Below, in pieces: positions 17,578 to 26,135 of a DNA stretch of 64,000 bases. The notes under the pieces were generated by a model that saw only the letters and a list, made by a program, of their open reading frames with translations, ran no database searches and was not told the DNA's origin. The DNA is from Hydrogenophaga intermedia (GTDB taxonomy: Bacteria; Pseudomonadota; Gammaproteobacteria; Burkholderiales; Burkholderiaceae_C). A program made the translations under genes and the position numbers. The stretch lies in the NCBI RefSeq assembly GCF_000723405.1, contig NZ_CCAE010000009.1, positions 1 through 64,000 on the forward strand, written 5' to 3'. Each line of letters opens with the position of its first letter. Positions within the stretch are counted from its first letter, which is position 1.

Positions 17578-17662
17578 GCGCTGTCTCCTTCTGTTGTGGG
17601 GGTGCGCGTGGCACCCGCTCGGGTTGGCTCGGGGCGCATTCTGGAAAAGTGCCTTGTGGATG

Positions 17663-17698
17663 AAAAGCGATATATTTCGATCGCTCTTGTTCGCTTTT
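17663..17698. promoter_or_regulatory. Nested inverted repeats in the LysR/Bug divergent region (likely LysR operator)
   Basis: AGCGAT (17666-17671) pairs with ATCGCT (17680-17685), and AAAAGCGA (17663-17670) pairs with TCGCTTTT (17691-17698). Both dyads sit 9-44 bases upstream of the LysR-type gene and in the 129-base gap before the divergent operon. A position like this and a short dyad are what LysR regulators bind; the binding itself is inferred. Confidence 0.5.
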
Positions 17699-17706
17699 CT
17701 GAAAGT

Positions 17707-18612
17707 ATGACGCTCAAGCAGCTCGAAGCCTTCTACTGGGCCGCCACGGCAGCGAGCTTCCTCGTCGCCGCGCAGCGCCTGCACATCTCGCAGTCCACCC
17801 TGTCCAAGCGCATCGGCGAGCTCGAGGCGCAACTGCGCACCGCGCTGTTCAACCGCAGCGGCCACCGCGCCGCCATCACCGAGGCCGGCGAGCAGTTGCT
17901 GCCGCTGGCGCGGCGCATGCTCGAACTGTCGGAAGACATGCGCGCCCAGCTCGCGGCCGGCGGCGGCGTGCGCGGGCACTGCCGCTTCGGCGTCGGCGAA
18001 CTCGCGGCCCTTACCTGGCTACCGGACCTGGTGGCGCACGCCGCCGAGCGCTACCCCGAGCTGCGCCTGGAGCCCTGTGTGGACCTCGGCTCGGCGCTGG
18101 AGCAGCGCCTGGAAAGCGGCGAGCTCGATTTCGCCGTGGTGGCGGGTCACTCCACGCGCGGCGCCATCGCCAGCGAGGCCATCGCCCACGTGCGCTTCTG
18201 CTGGGCCGCCTCGCCCGCGCTGGTGGGCCGCCAGCGCACGGTGGATGCGGCGCTGCTGGAGCGCCACGCGCTCATCACCCAGCCCAGCGCGGCCGGGCCC
18301 ACGCGCATGCTGGAGCACTGGCTCGCCCTCAACGGCCTGCAGGCGCCGCGCCGCCTGGTGTGCAACAACCTCTCGGCCATCGCCAGCCTCATCGCCTCGG
18401 GCGTGGGCATCGGCCTGTACCCGCGCGGCTGGCTGCGCCGCATGAAGGCCCGGGGCGCGGTGGTGGAGCTGCGCGGCGATCAGGCACTGCCCGAATTGCA
18501 GTACACCTTCCAGACCCGTCGCGACGATCACCGCAGCCTGCTCACGCACCTGCGCGGGCTGGTGGGCGAGACGGTGGATTTCGACAAACCCTGCCCCTTG
18601 TGGGGCGCTTGA
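17707..18612 (+). CDS. LysR-family transcriptional regulator
   Basis: A 301-residue protein with the standard N-terminal LysR helix-turn-helix (residues ~1-60: AATAASFLVAAQRLHISQSTLSKRIGELE, with a canonical recognition helix) followed by a periplasmic-binding-like effector domain. It is divergent from the Bug/hydroxy-acid operon and separated by a gap with dyads, so it most likely activates that operon when its hydroxy-acid or carboxylate ligand is present. The next gene begins 12 bases later on the same strand, so read-through into the antiporter gene is possible. Confidence 0.9.
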   Translation: MTLKQLEAFYWAATAASFLVAAQRLHISQSTLSKRIGELEAQLRTALFNRSGHRAAITEAGEQLLPLARRMLELSEDMRAQLAAGGGVRGHCRFGVGELAALTWLPDLVAHAAERYPELRLEPCVDLGSALEQRLESGELDFAVVAGHSTRGAIASEAIAHVRFCWAASPALVGRQRTVDAALLERHALITQPSAAGPTRMLEHWLALNGLQAPRRLVCNNLSAIASLIASGVGIGLYPRGWLRRMKARGAVVELRGDQALPELQYTFQTRRDDHRSLLTHLRGLVGETVDFDKPCPLWGA

Positions 18613-18624
18613 AGGAGACCGGCC

Positions 18625-20394
18625 ATGGCCGCTGAATCCGGCAGTTCCGAACTCATCCCCGTGGTCATGTTGCTCGGCGCGGCCGTGGTGGCCGTGCCGC
18701 TGTTCAAACGCATCGGCCTGGGTTCGGTGCTGGGCTACCTGGCGGCGGGCCTGGCCATCGGCCCCTTCGGCCTGGGCTGGTTCAGCGACCCGCAGACCAT
18801 CATCCATACCGCCGAGCTCGGCGTGGTCATGTTCCTCTTCGTCATCGGCCTGGAGATGCAGCCCTCGCACCTGTGGGCGCTGCGGCGCGCCATCTTCGGC
18901 CTGGGCAGCCTGCAGGTGCTGGTGTGCGGGGCCCTGCTCACGCTGGTGGGCGTGGCCTTCGGTTTTTCCTGGGCGGTGTCCTTCATCAGCGCCATGGGCT
19001 TCGTGCTCACGTCCACCGCCATCGTCATGCAACTGCTGGGTGAGCGCGGGGACATCGCCACGCCGCGCGGGCAGAAGATCGTCTCCGTCCTGCTGTTCGA
19101 GGACCTGCTCATCGTGCCGCTGCTGGCAATAGTGGCCTTCCTGTCTCCCGACGCGGCGGCCGCCGCCGCCGGGGCCTCCCGCTGGGCATCGATCGGCATC
19201 GGCGCGGGCTCCATCGCCCTGCTGGTCGCCGTCGGCGTGTGGCTGCTCAACCCGCTGTTCCGCGTGCTGGCCAACGCCCACGCGCGCGAGGTGATGACCG
19301 CCGCGGCCCTGCTGGTGGTGCTGGGCGCGGCCCTGCTCATGCAACTGGGTGGCCTGTCCATGGCCATGGGCGCCTTCCTCGCGGGGGTGCTGCTGTCGGA
19401 ATCCACCTTCCGCCACCAGCTCGAAGCCGACATCGAACCCTTCCGCGGCCTGCTGCTGGGCCTGTTCTTCCTCGGCGTGGGCATGTCGCTGGACCTGTCG
19501 GCCGTGGCGCAGCACTGGGCGCTCATCGTGGCCGGTGTGCTCTCGCTGATGGTGGTGAAGGCGCTGGGCATCTACGTCGTGGCGCGCCTCACCCACAGCC
19601 CGCACGAGGACGCATTGGACCGCGCGGTGCTGATGGCGCAGGGCGGCGAGTTCGCCTTCGTGCTGTTCGCGGCCGCGCTCGCGGGCCGCGTGATCGACCC
19701 GGTGGTCAACGCCAACATGACGGCCATCGTGGTGCTGTCGATGGCGCTCACGCCGCTGGCCGTGCTGGCGCTGCAGCGCTGGGCACCGCGCGTGTCACCT
19801 TCGACGGCAGGCGCGCCCGTGCCCGACCACCAGACCGGTGCGGTGCTCATCATCGGCCTGGGCCGCGTGGGCCAGATCGCCAGCCAGAACCTGCTGCTGC
19901 TGGGCGCCGAGATCACCATCATCGACGCCGACCCGCAGCTCGCGCGCGAGGCCGAGCACTTCGGCTTCAAGGTGTACTACGGCGACGGCACGCGCCTGGA
20001 CATCCTGCACGCGGCGGGCGCCGACAAGGCCAAGGTCATCCTGGTGTGCGTGGACGAGCCCAGCGCCGCCACGCAGATCGTGCAGCAGTGCAAGCACGCC
20101 TTCCCGCACGTGCGCGTCATTGCGCGCTCCTTCGACCGCGAGCACGCGGCCGCGCTGGTGAAGGCCGGCGTGGACCTGCAGGTGCGCGAGACGTTCGAGT
20201 CTGCGATGGTGATGGGCCGCGAGGCCATGCTCGCGCTGGGCACGGAACCGGCGGCGGCCGAGGCCATCGAGGCGGACATCCGCCGCCGCGACGCCGAGCG
20301 CTTCCAGATGGAACTCGACGGCGGCGGGCTGGTGGCGGGTCGGCCGATGATTCTGGGAAATCTGCGCGGCCGCAACGGGACCCAGGCGCACTAG
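18625..20394 (+). CDS. Monovalent cation:proton antiporter (KefB/KefC-type, CPA2 plus RCK domain)
   Basis: A 589-residue protein. Residues ~1-390 form about twelve hydrophobic segments of the CPA2 antiporter fold, with a conserved central region ETTFRHQLE-like (SESTFRHQLEADIEPFRGLL). Residues ~405-530 are a TrkA-N/RCK domain beginning GAVLIIGLGRVGQIASQNLL with an NAD(H)-binding GxGxxG. In E. coli KefB/KefC this domain gates K+ efflux in response to glutathione adducts; the homologue here probably exports K+ in exchange for protons. It follows the LysR gene by 12 bases and is convergent with the chemoreceptor gene, only 4 bases away. Confidence 0.85.
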   Translation: MAAESGSSELIPVVMLLGAAVVAVPLFKRIGLGSVLGYLAAGLAIGPFGLGWFSDPQTIIHTAELGVVMFLFVIGLEMQPSHLWALRRAIFGLGSLQVLVCGALLTLVGVAFGFSWAVSFISAMGFVLTSTAIVMQLLGERGDIATPRGQKIVSVLLFEDLLIVPLLAIVAFLSPDAAAAAAGASRWASIGIGAGSIALLVAVGVWLLNPLFRVLANAHAREVMTAAALLVVLGAALLMQLGGLSMAMGAFLAGVLLSESTFRHQLEADIEPFRGLLLGLFFLGVGMSLDLSAVAQHWALIVAGVLSLMVVKALGIYVVARLTHSPHEDALDRAVLMAQGGEFAFVLFAAALAGRVIDPVVNANMTAIVVLSMALTPLAVLALQRWAPRVSPSTAGAPVPDHQTGAVLIIGLGRVGQIASQNLLLLGAEITIIDADPQLAREAEHFGFKVYYGDGTRLDILHAAGADKAKVILVCVDEPSAATQIVQQCKHAFPHVRVIARSFDREHAAALVKAGVDLQVRETFESAMVMGREAMLALGTEPAAAEAIEADIRRRDAERFQMELDGGGLVAGRPMILGNLRGRNGTQAH

Positions 20395-20398
20395 CCGG

Positions 20399-22195
20399 TC
20401 AGAACGACTCCCACTCGCCGATGGCGTCGTCGGCGCTGGCCTTGGCGCTCGGCACCGGCGTGGCGGCCTTGGCGGGTGCGGCGGCCTTGGCGGGCATGGC
20501 CACGGGCCTGGCGGTCGGTGCGGCTGGCTTCGCCGCCGCGACGGGCTTCGCCACCGGCGCGGGCTTGGGCGCCACCTCCAGCTTCGGCTCGCGCCGCTGC
20601 TGAAGTTCACCCGCCGTCAGCGCGGCGATGCTGGCCGAGGCCGCGCCACCGTCCAGGCGGAAGATGCGCACCACCTCCGCCAGCCGCGCGGCCTGGTCGT
20701 TCATGCTCGACGCGGCGGCGGCGCTTTCTTCCACCAGCGCAGCGTTTTGCTGCGTCATCTGGTCCAGGTTGGAGACAGCGGCGTTGATCTGGTTGACGCC
20801 CTCGGCCTGCTCGCCCGAGGCGCTGGCGATTTCGCCGATGATGTCGCGCACGCGCACCACGTTCTCGACGATCTCGCTCATGGTCTGGCCGGCCTGGTTC
20901 ACCAGCTCGGTGCCCACGGTCACCTTGTCCACGCTGGCGCCGATGAGGCCCTTGATCTCTTTCGCGGCCTGCGCGCTGCGCTGTGCGAGGTTGCGCACCT
21001 CGCCGGCCACCACCGCGAAGCCGCGGCCCTGTTCACCCGCGCGCGCCGCTTCCACAGCCGCGTTGAGCGCCAGGATGTTGGTCTGAAAGGCGATGCCGTC
21101 GATGACGCCGATGATGTCGTTGATCTTGCGCGAGGCCTGGTTGATCTCTTCCATGGTCGAGACGACCTGGTTCACCACCGAGCCGCCCTTTTGCGCGCTC
21201 TGGCCCGCCACGTCGGCGAGCTGGTTGGCCACGCGGGCCGAGTCGGCCGACTGCTTGATCGCCCCCGACATCTGCTCCATCGAGGCTGCGGTCTGCTGCA
21301 GGTTGCTGGCGGTCTGTTCGGTGCGCGACGACAGGTCGTTGTTGCCGGTGGAAATTTCCTTGGCCGCCACCGTGATGTTCTCGGTGCCGCGCTTGACGTC
21401 GGCCACCACGCTGACCAGGCGGTCGCGCATGGTGCCCAGGGCGCGGGTCATGGCGCCGAATTCGTCGCCGCGGTCGTTGTTCAGGGTGGCCGTCAGGTCG
21501 CCCGCAGCCATGCGCTCGGCGAAGGCCATGGTCTCGTTCAGGGGCTGGCGGATGTTGCGGATCAGGAAGAAGGCGCCCACGGCAATGGCCACGATCAGCA
21601 GGCCCAGTTGCGCGGCGGCGACCGTGATGTTGGCCGCGCGCTCCTTGGCCTGTTCCGCCTGCGCGTCCATCAGGACCTTCTTCTGCATGCGGCCGAAGTC
21701 CTGCACGGCATTGAGGTACGGCGTGACGGCGCCGTTGAAGTTGGTGCTGATCTCTTGCGCGGCGCCGGCGTAGTCCTCGGCGGCCTTGAGCTTGGTGGCC
21801 TTGCCCAGCGAGGCAAGCACGGTGGTGCGCAATTCGGCGATGCGCGCCAGGGCGGCGATTTCGGCCTCGGTCTTGGGCATGGCGTCCAGCGCCTTCTGCA
21901 GTTCCGAGATGCGGGCCGAGCCGGCGGGTATCAGGTCCTTGTACAGCGCGCTGATGTTGGGGTCGCTGGACAACGTGGACGCCTGAACCCGCGTGGTCGT
22001 GGTTTCGGTGACACCGGCCCACTCGACGGCCAGGGCCGTCTTCTCCGACAGCAGGGTGAGGGTGCGCTCGGAGGCTTCACCCATGCGGGCAGAGCGCAAG
22101 CCGGCGCTGGCGATGGTGCCCAGCAGGGCCAGGATGATGAGGGCGACGCCGGTCCAGAGCTTGGTGCCGACGGACATGTTGCGAAGGAAATTCAT
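20399..22195 (-). CDS. Methyl-accepting chemotaxis protein with C-terminal pentapeptide
   Basis: A 598-residue chemoreceptor. TM1 spans about 12-34 and TM2 about 188-212; between them lies a periplasmic helical (4HB-type) sensor. A HAMP domain and a signalling domain follow, with the invariant hairpin tip [21 protein letters not shown] long alanine/proline-rich linker leads to the terminal EWESF, which matches the xWxxF pentapeptide that tethers CheR/CheB in enterobacterial receptors. A sigma28-like promoter lies at 22278-22305. The ligand is unknown. It has no adjacent che genes. Confidence 0.92.
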   Translation of the reverse strand: MNFLRNMSVGTKLWTGVALIILALLGTIASAGLRSARMGEASERTLTLLSEKTALAVEWAGVTETTTTRVQASTLSSDPNISALYKDLIPAGSARISELQKALDAMPKTEAEIAALARIAELRTTVLASLGKATKLKAAEDYAGAAQEISTNFNGAVTPYLNAVQDFGRMQKKVLMDAQAEQAKERAANITVAAAQLGLLIVAIAVGAFFLIRNIRQPLNETMAFAERMAAGDLTATLNNDRGDEFGAMTRALGTMRDRLVSVVADVKRGTENITVAAKEISTGNNDLSSRTEQTASNLQQTAASMEQMSGAIKQSADSARVANQLADVAGQSAQKGGSVVNQVVSTMEEINQASRKINDIIGVIDGIAFQTNILALNAAVEAARAGEQGRGFAVVAGEVRNLAQRSAQAAKEIKGLIGASVDKVTVGTELVNQAGQTMSEIVENVVRVRDIIGEIASASGEQAEGVNQINAAVSNLDQMTQQNAALVEESAAAASSMNDQAARLAEVVRIFRLDGGAASASIAALTAGELQQRREPKLEVAPKPAPVAKPVAAAKPAAPTARPVAMPAKAAAPAKAATPVPSAKASADDAIGEWESF

Positions 22196-22277
22196 GGTGA
22201 AGCGGGGGTGCGACGAATCAGGCGTGGGCGATATCAGGCGCCCGCGGCCTGCCAGAAGACCCGGGCTGTCGCCGCCA

Positions 22278-22305
22278 CTATCGGCCGTGTGCCGGGAAAA
22301 CTTGA
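22278..22305 (-). promoter_or_regulatory. Sigma28 (FliA)-type promoter before the chemoreceptor gene
   Basis: Reading leftwards, TCAAGTTT (22305-22298), a 12-base spacer and GCCGATAG (22285-22278) match the sigma28 consensus TAAAGTTT-N11-GCCGATAA at 14 of 16 positions. It lies about 83 bases before the start codon of the 20399-22195 receptor gene, as expected for a late, FliA-dependent chemotaxis gene. Confidence 0.75.
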
Positions 22306-22372
22306 TTCGATAAGACGGGTGAAACCCGCCCAGTTCCCGAGCGGGTGCGCGCGCCGGCCGGGCGGCGCGGAC

Positions 22373-23665
22373 TCAATCGCCGCGCGCAGCGCCGTCCAGC
22401 GGCAGCGAGAGTGCGAAAGTGGTACCCGAGTCGCTGGAGTCCAGCGTCAGGCGGCCCTTGTGCACGCGCACCGTGTTCTTGCAGAAGGCCAGGCCCAGGC
22501 CGTTGCTGTGCGTGTCCGCGGTGCTGACAAAGGGCCGGAACACGCTGCGCCGCAGTTGGCGCGGAATGCCCGGGCCGCGGTCGCGGATCTCCACCACGCC
22601 CCGCCCGCCTTGCACGGCCGTGACGAGCGAGATGTCGCCCGGCGCTGGCGCGCCCTTCTGTTGGCGCAGCGCCACCAGCGCGTTGCGCAGCAGGTTGTGC
22701 ACCACCTGCGTGAACAGGCGCCGCGTGCCGCGGAAGTGGAACTCGGGGCCGGGCTCCAAGACCACCGCGCGCCGCTCGCTGTCGGTGCGGAAAGGAAAGC
22801 TGTCGATCGCCTCCTGGATCATCTCGCGCGCCGCGATGCGCTCCTCGCCCCGGCGCAGCACCAGCAACTGCGCGTTCACGATCTGCGAATCGATCTGCTG
22901 GTGCAGGTTGCGCACCAGCTGCTCCAGCCGCTGGCCCGAGCGGCGCGCCGTGGCCGACTCTTCGTTGGCGCGCAAGGTTTCCACCAGCAGGCCGACGCTC
23001 GCCAGCGGCGTGCGCAGTTCGTGCGCCATCACGCCCAGGGCATTCATGGTGGCCTGCAGGCGCTGGCGGTCCTGCTGCGCCGAGGACACGCCCAGCAGCA
23101 AGCCGCACAACCAGGACAGGCCGATCATGAAGCCGTGTTCACCCGCGAGGGCGGGTGGCAGCAGGCCCGTGGCGGCGCCGAGCAGTCCGGCACCGCCGAA
23201 GGCCAGGAGCAGCATGGCGGTGGCGTAGCGCCAGTCGGTGATCACGTACATCAGCAGCGCCACCAGGCACAGGGCCAGCACGCGCGGGTCGGTACCGCCG
23301 TTGAGCAGGTACAGGCCGGCCTGCACCACCGGCCCGGCCAGGGCCAGGTACAGCAGCACGTAGGCGCGGGCCGTGGGTCGCTCGGCCACGTCATCGGGGT
23401 CGAGCAGGAACAGGGGCACGGCGCCCAGCGCGGCGACAAGGCGCAGCGCGAAGCTGTCGAAAGGCTGCGGCGCGACGAAGGTGTACACAGCCCAGGCCGA
23501 GAGGTGCACGATGAAGTAGATCAGGCCAAGGGCGACCAACCGTGCGCGCGACAGGTGCAGCACGGGTTCGCGCGGAAGCTGTAGGAGGGTCTGAAGCGGC
23601 GTGGGCAGCGAAGAAGGCGAGGAGAGGGGGGGCATGGCGAGCCGCGTGAACAGATGTGGCCGCAT
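22373..23665 (-). CDS. Membrane sensor histidine kinase, six-helix CqsS/LqsS-like type (second of tandem pair)
   Basis: A 430-residue kinase. About six transmembrane segments occupy residues ~40-215; no periplasmic sensor domain is visible, so sensing is likely within the membrane. The DHp phospho-acceptor is MAHELRTPLAS (His near residue 241) and the ATPase has the N box QVVHNLLRNAL, G1 RDRGPGIPR and G2 GLGLAFCKNT. It is a paralogue of the kinase upstream (72 of the core motifs identical or similar by eye), with which it is probably co-transcribed. Start ATG 23665; ATG 23635 is an alternative. It could also be annotated as a generic ATPase-type sensor kinase. Confidence 0.82.
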   Translation of the reverse strand: MRPHLFTRLAMPPLSSPSSLPTPLQTLLQLPREPVLHLSRARLVALGLIYFIVHLSAWAVYTFVAPQPFDSFALRLVAALGAVPLFLLDPDDVAERPTARAYVLLYLALAGPVVQAGLYLLNGGTDPRVLALCLVALLMYVITDWRYATAMLLLAFGGAGLLGAATGLLPPALAGEHGFMIGLSWLCGLLLGVSSAQQDRQRLQATMNALGVMAHELRTPLASVGLLVETLRANEESATARRSGQRLEQLVRNLHQQIDSQIVNAQLLVLRRGEERIAAREMIQEAIDSFPFRTDSERRAVVLEPGPEFHFRGTRRLFTQVVHNLLRNALVALRQQKGAPAPGDISLVTAVQGGRGVVEIRDRGPGIPRQLRRSVFRPFVSTADTHSNGLGLAFCKNTVRVHKGRLTLDSSDSGTTFALSLPLDGAARGD

Positions 23666-23683
23666 GCTAAGGCTCCCCCGTGT

Positions 23684-23697
23684 CCCCGCCAGCGGGG
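23684..23697 (-). other. Short GC hairpin between the tandem kinase genes
   Basis: CCCCGC (23684-23689) pairs with GCGGGG (23692-23697) over a two-base loop in the 80-base gap between the two kinase genes. It lacks a T-run and could modulate message processing or be part of a REP-like remnant. Functional meaning is not established. Confidence 0.3.
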
Positions 23698-23745
23698 AAG
23701 CCCTCAGGCCGGCTGTGGGGAAACCCGGATGGATGCGCCGCCCGT

Positions 23746-25044
23746 TCAGCGCATCGCCACGGGCAGGTCGATCACGAAGGACGAGCCGCTGGCCACGCGC
23801 TCGAAGCGCAGTTGCCCGCGGTTGGCCTCCACGGTCTCGCGGCAGAAGGCCAGGCCCAGGCCGCTGCTGTGCGTGGTCTGCGTGCTGAAGAAGGGCTCGA
23901 AGATGAAGCGGCGCACGTGATCGGGCACGCCCGGGCCTTTGTCGCGCACGCGGATGGTGCCGCGCGCCGCGCCGGTGTCCACCTCGATCTCGATGTCCCC
24001 GCGCTCGAACGCGGCCTGGGTGCGGCGCAGCGCGTACACCGAGTTCTTCACCATGTTGTGGATCACCTGGATGAACAGGCGCTCGTTGCCCATGAAGTGG
24101 AAGTCGCCGCGCGTGTACACGCTCACGGCCTGGCGCTCGCGCTCGCTCAGGAAGGGGTAGGACTCGATCGCGTTGTGCACGAGCCGGGCGGCGTCGAGCG
24201 TCTCGTGGCCGGGCAGGATGTCGAGCAGCTGCGCGTTGACGATCTGCGAATCGATCTGGTGGTTGATGGCGCGCAGCAGCCCCTCCAGGCGATCGGCCAG
24301 GCGTGGCACGTCGGCGGGTTCGGCGTCGCGCAGGTGGTCGTTGATCAGCGCGGCGCTGGCCAGTGGCGTGCGCAGTTCGTGCGCCATCACGCCCATGGGC
24401 AGCAGGGTGGCATTGAGGCGCTGCAGCCGGTGGCTGGCCGATGACAGCGCCAGCGTGAGCGCCGAGAGCCAGGCGAAGTAGAAGGTGAGGTTGCCCTCGG
24501 TCGCGCGCCACGGGGGCAAGGCCAGTTGCGGCTCGGTCATCGAGACGAAGGCGCGCGCGGCGATGGTGCCCACCAGCAAGGTGGCGGTGGCCACGCGCCA
24601 GTCGAGCACCTGGTAGACGAGGAAGCACATCAGCGCGGTGCTGGTCATCCACACCGCGTTGCCGTGGTTCATCAGATAGAACCACTGGAAGAAGAAGGGG
24701 CCGGTGTAGGTCAGGTAGACCAGCAGGTAGATCCGGATGGCGCGGTGGCGGGTCACTTGCGCGGGCGTCCACCACAGCAGCGGCAGCGCGCCGATCGCGG
24801 CCAGCGCGCGCGCCAGCGGGCTCTCGAAGGGCTGTGGTGCGAGCTGGCTCCAGAAGCCATGGAAGGCCAGGTGGCCGACGAACAGGACGAGGCTCAGCGC
24901 CACCAGCCGCGCACGCGAGAGGTGCCGCAGCGGTTCGATGGGTTGACGAAGGAGGGCGAGCGCCCGTACGAGGAATCGGTGTCGCACAACGGGGCGCATT
25001 CTAGGGAGCGCAGCGGGGTTCGAAGCGTGAAATAAATCGGTCAT
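23746..25044 (-). CDS. Membrane sensor histidine kinase, six-helix CqsS/LqsS-like type (first of tandem pair)
   Basis: A 432-residue kinase with about six hydrophobic segments in residues ~45-210. The DHp motif MAHELRTPLASAALINDHLR, the N box QVIHNMVKNSVYALRR, G1 RVRDKGPGVPDH and GLGLAFCRET define a full HisKA/HATPase core. The stretch HQIDSQIVNAQLL is shared with its paralogue 80 bases downstream. No cytoplasmic REC or HPt domain is fused. It is divergent from a response regulator with unusual length, so the two kinases and the regulator probably form one two-component set. Seven-to-six-helix membrane kinases of this shape are known from the CAI-1/LAI-1 quorum-sensing receptors; ligand here unknown. 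Confidence 0.82.
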   Translation of the reverse strand: MTDLFHASNPAALPRMRPVVRHRFLVRALALLRQPIEPLRHLSRARLVALSLVLFVGHLAFHGFWSQLAPQPFESPLARALAAIGALPLLWWTPAQVTRHRAIRIYLLVYLTYTGPFFFQWFYLMNHGNAVWMTSTALMCFLVYQVLDWRVATATLLVGTIAARAFVSMTEPQLALPPWRATEGNLTFYFAWLSALTLALSSASHRLQRLNATLLPMGVMAHELRTPLASAALINDHLRDAEPADVPRLADRLEGLLRAINHQIDSQIVNAQLLDILPGHETLDAARLVHNAIESYPFLSERERQAVSVYTRGDFHFMGNERLFIQVIHNMVKNSVYALRRTQAAFERGDIEIEVDTGAARGTIRVRDKGPGVPDHVRRFIFEPFFSTQTTHSSGLGLAFCRETVEANRGQLRFERVASGSSFVIDLPVAMR

Positions 25045-25093
25045 GCGCGGGTCTCAAGTTCGTGCGCCAAGTGCCGATATGCTCCGATGGTCC

Positions 25094-25114
25094 GGACCGC
25101 GCGCGCCGCGGTCC
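25094..25114. promoter_or_regulatory. Hairpin/dyad in kinase/response-regulator divergent region
   Basis: GGACCGCG (25094-25101) pairs perfectly with CGCGGTCC (25107-25114) around a five-base loop, overlapping a smaller palindrome GGTCCGGACC (25089-25098). The dyad lies 24 bases before the response regulator start and within the 94-base gap separating it from the kinase genes. It could be a regulator binding site or a leader hairpin in the response-regulator mRNA. Confidence 0.4.
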
Positions 25115-25138
25115 TCCACTTCCTGAAGTAGGCCCGGC

Positions 25139-26074
25139 ATGTTGTTTCCCTGCATGAGAGCGTCCTCGCGCATCTCCTTCATCGACGACGACCCGTCGTT
25201 CCTGGACGCCATGGTCGACGCCGTCGCCTCGGTGCGGCGCTGCGAGTTTCTGCACCACCCGGGTGATCTGGACCGCCTCTACGCCGAGCAGGAGGATCTG
25301 TTGCGGCGCGAGCAGCAGATGCTCGCGCGCATCGTGGGCGCCGAATCGCCGCTGCCCGCGGCGCTCGACTACTTCGCCTGGCCCGGGCGGCACGCCATCT
25401 TCTCGGTGCTGGTCACCGACCAGGTGATGCCGGCCGAAGACGGCGTGTCCCTCTGCGAACGCCACGGCCATTTCGGCCTGCGCCGCATCCTGCTCACCGG
25501 CGCGGCCGACGCCGACCTGGCGGTCAAGGCCTTCAACCAGGGCGCCATCGAGTCCTTCCTGCCCAAGCAGACGCGCAACCTGGGCTTCAATCTGCGCCGC
25601 GCGCTGCAAGACCAGTTTCTGCACAACTCGGCGGAGCGCGGCCGTCAACTGGCCATGCAGATGCGGCGCGAGCGCTTCGCGGCGCTCGAATCGGCCGATG
25701 TGTCCAACGCACTGATGGTGATCCTCGGCCGTGGCCGCGTGGACGAGTACCTCGTGCTCGGCGAACCCTTCGGTGTGCTGGGCCTGCGCAGCGACGGCCG
25801 GCTGAGCTGGATCCAGATCGAGACGCGCGAGGGCCTTCGCGAACTGGGCGAGTCGCTGGCCGAGTTCGGCTGGGACGCGCCGGGCATGGCCAGCGTGCGC
25901 GCGGGCGAGGCCCTGCCCAACGTGGAGCTCGTGTCTCAACTCGATGGCATTGCGCCCGCCGTCGCGCCGGTCGAGACGCTGAGCGAGGCCGAGGGCGTGC
26001 TGGCCGCCGAGTTCGTGTTCGACTGGCCCGGCACGGTGTCGTGGCGCACGCTGCCCGGGGGGGCGGCTGCGTGA
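25139..26074 (+). CDS. Response regulator with extended receiver domain, partner of the tandem kinases
   Basis: A 311-residue protein whose N-terminus forms a receiver domain: ISFIDDDPSFLDA supplies the acidic pocket, VTDQVMPAEDG carries the likely phospho-acceptor Asp near residue 99, ILLTGAADADLA has the Thr and SFLPKQ the conserved Lys. Between the acidic pocket and the phospho-Asp there are about 60 extra residues, which is unusual for CheY-type receivers. The C-terminal ~150 residues have no recognised DNA-binding motif. It is divergent from the two kinases and followed 37-61 bases later by a LuxR-type gene. Start ATG 25139; ATG 25154 is possible. Confidence 0.78.
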   Translation: MLFPCMRASSRISFIDDDPSFLDAMVDAVASVRRCEFLHHPGDLDRLYAEQEDLLRREQQMLARIVGAESPLPAALDYFAWPGRHAIFSVLVTDQVMPAEDGVSLCERHGHFGLRRILLTGAADADLAVKAFNQGAIESFLPKQTRNLGFNLRRALQDQFLHNSAERGRQLAMQMRRERFAALESADVSNALMVILGRGRVDEYLVLGEPFGVLGLRSDGRLSWIQIETREGLRELGESLAEFGWDAPGMASVRAGEALPNVELVSQLDGIAPAVAPVETLSEAEGVLAAEFVFDWPGTVSWRTLPGGAAA

Positions 26075-26135
26075 GCGGCGCCGGGCTGTTCCCAAGCCGC
26101 TCGTCCCCGCAGTGCGCAGCATGAAGGGCTGTCCA

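Noticed and set aside
20747-23584. 945-residue right-reading open frame opposite the chemoreceptor and kinase
   Set aside because: Antisense shadow of two confident genes; composition dominated by repeats of His, Gly, Ala, Val.
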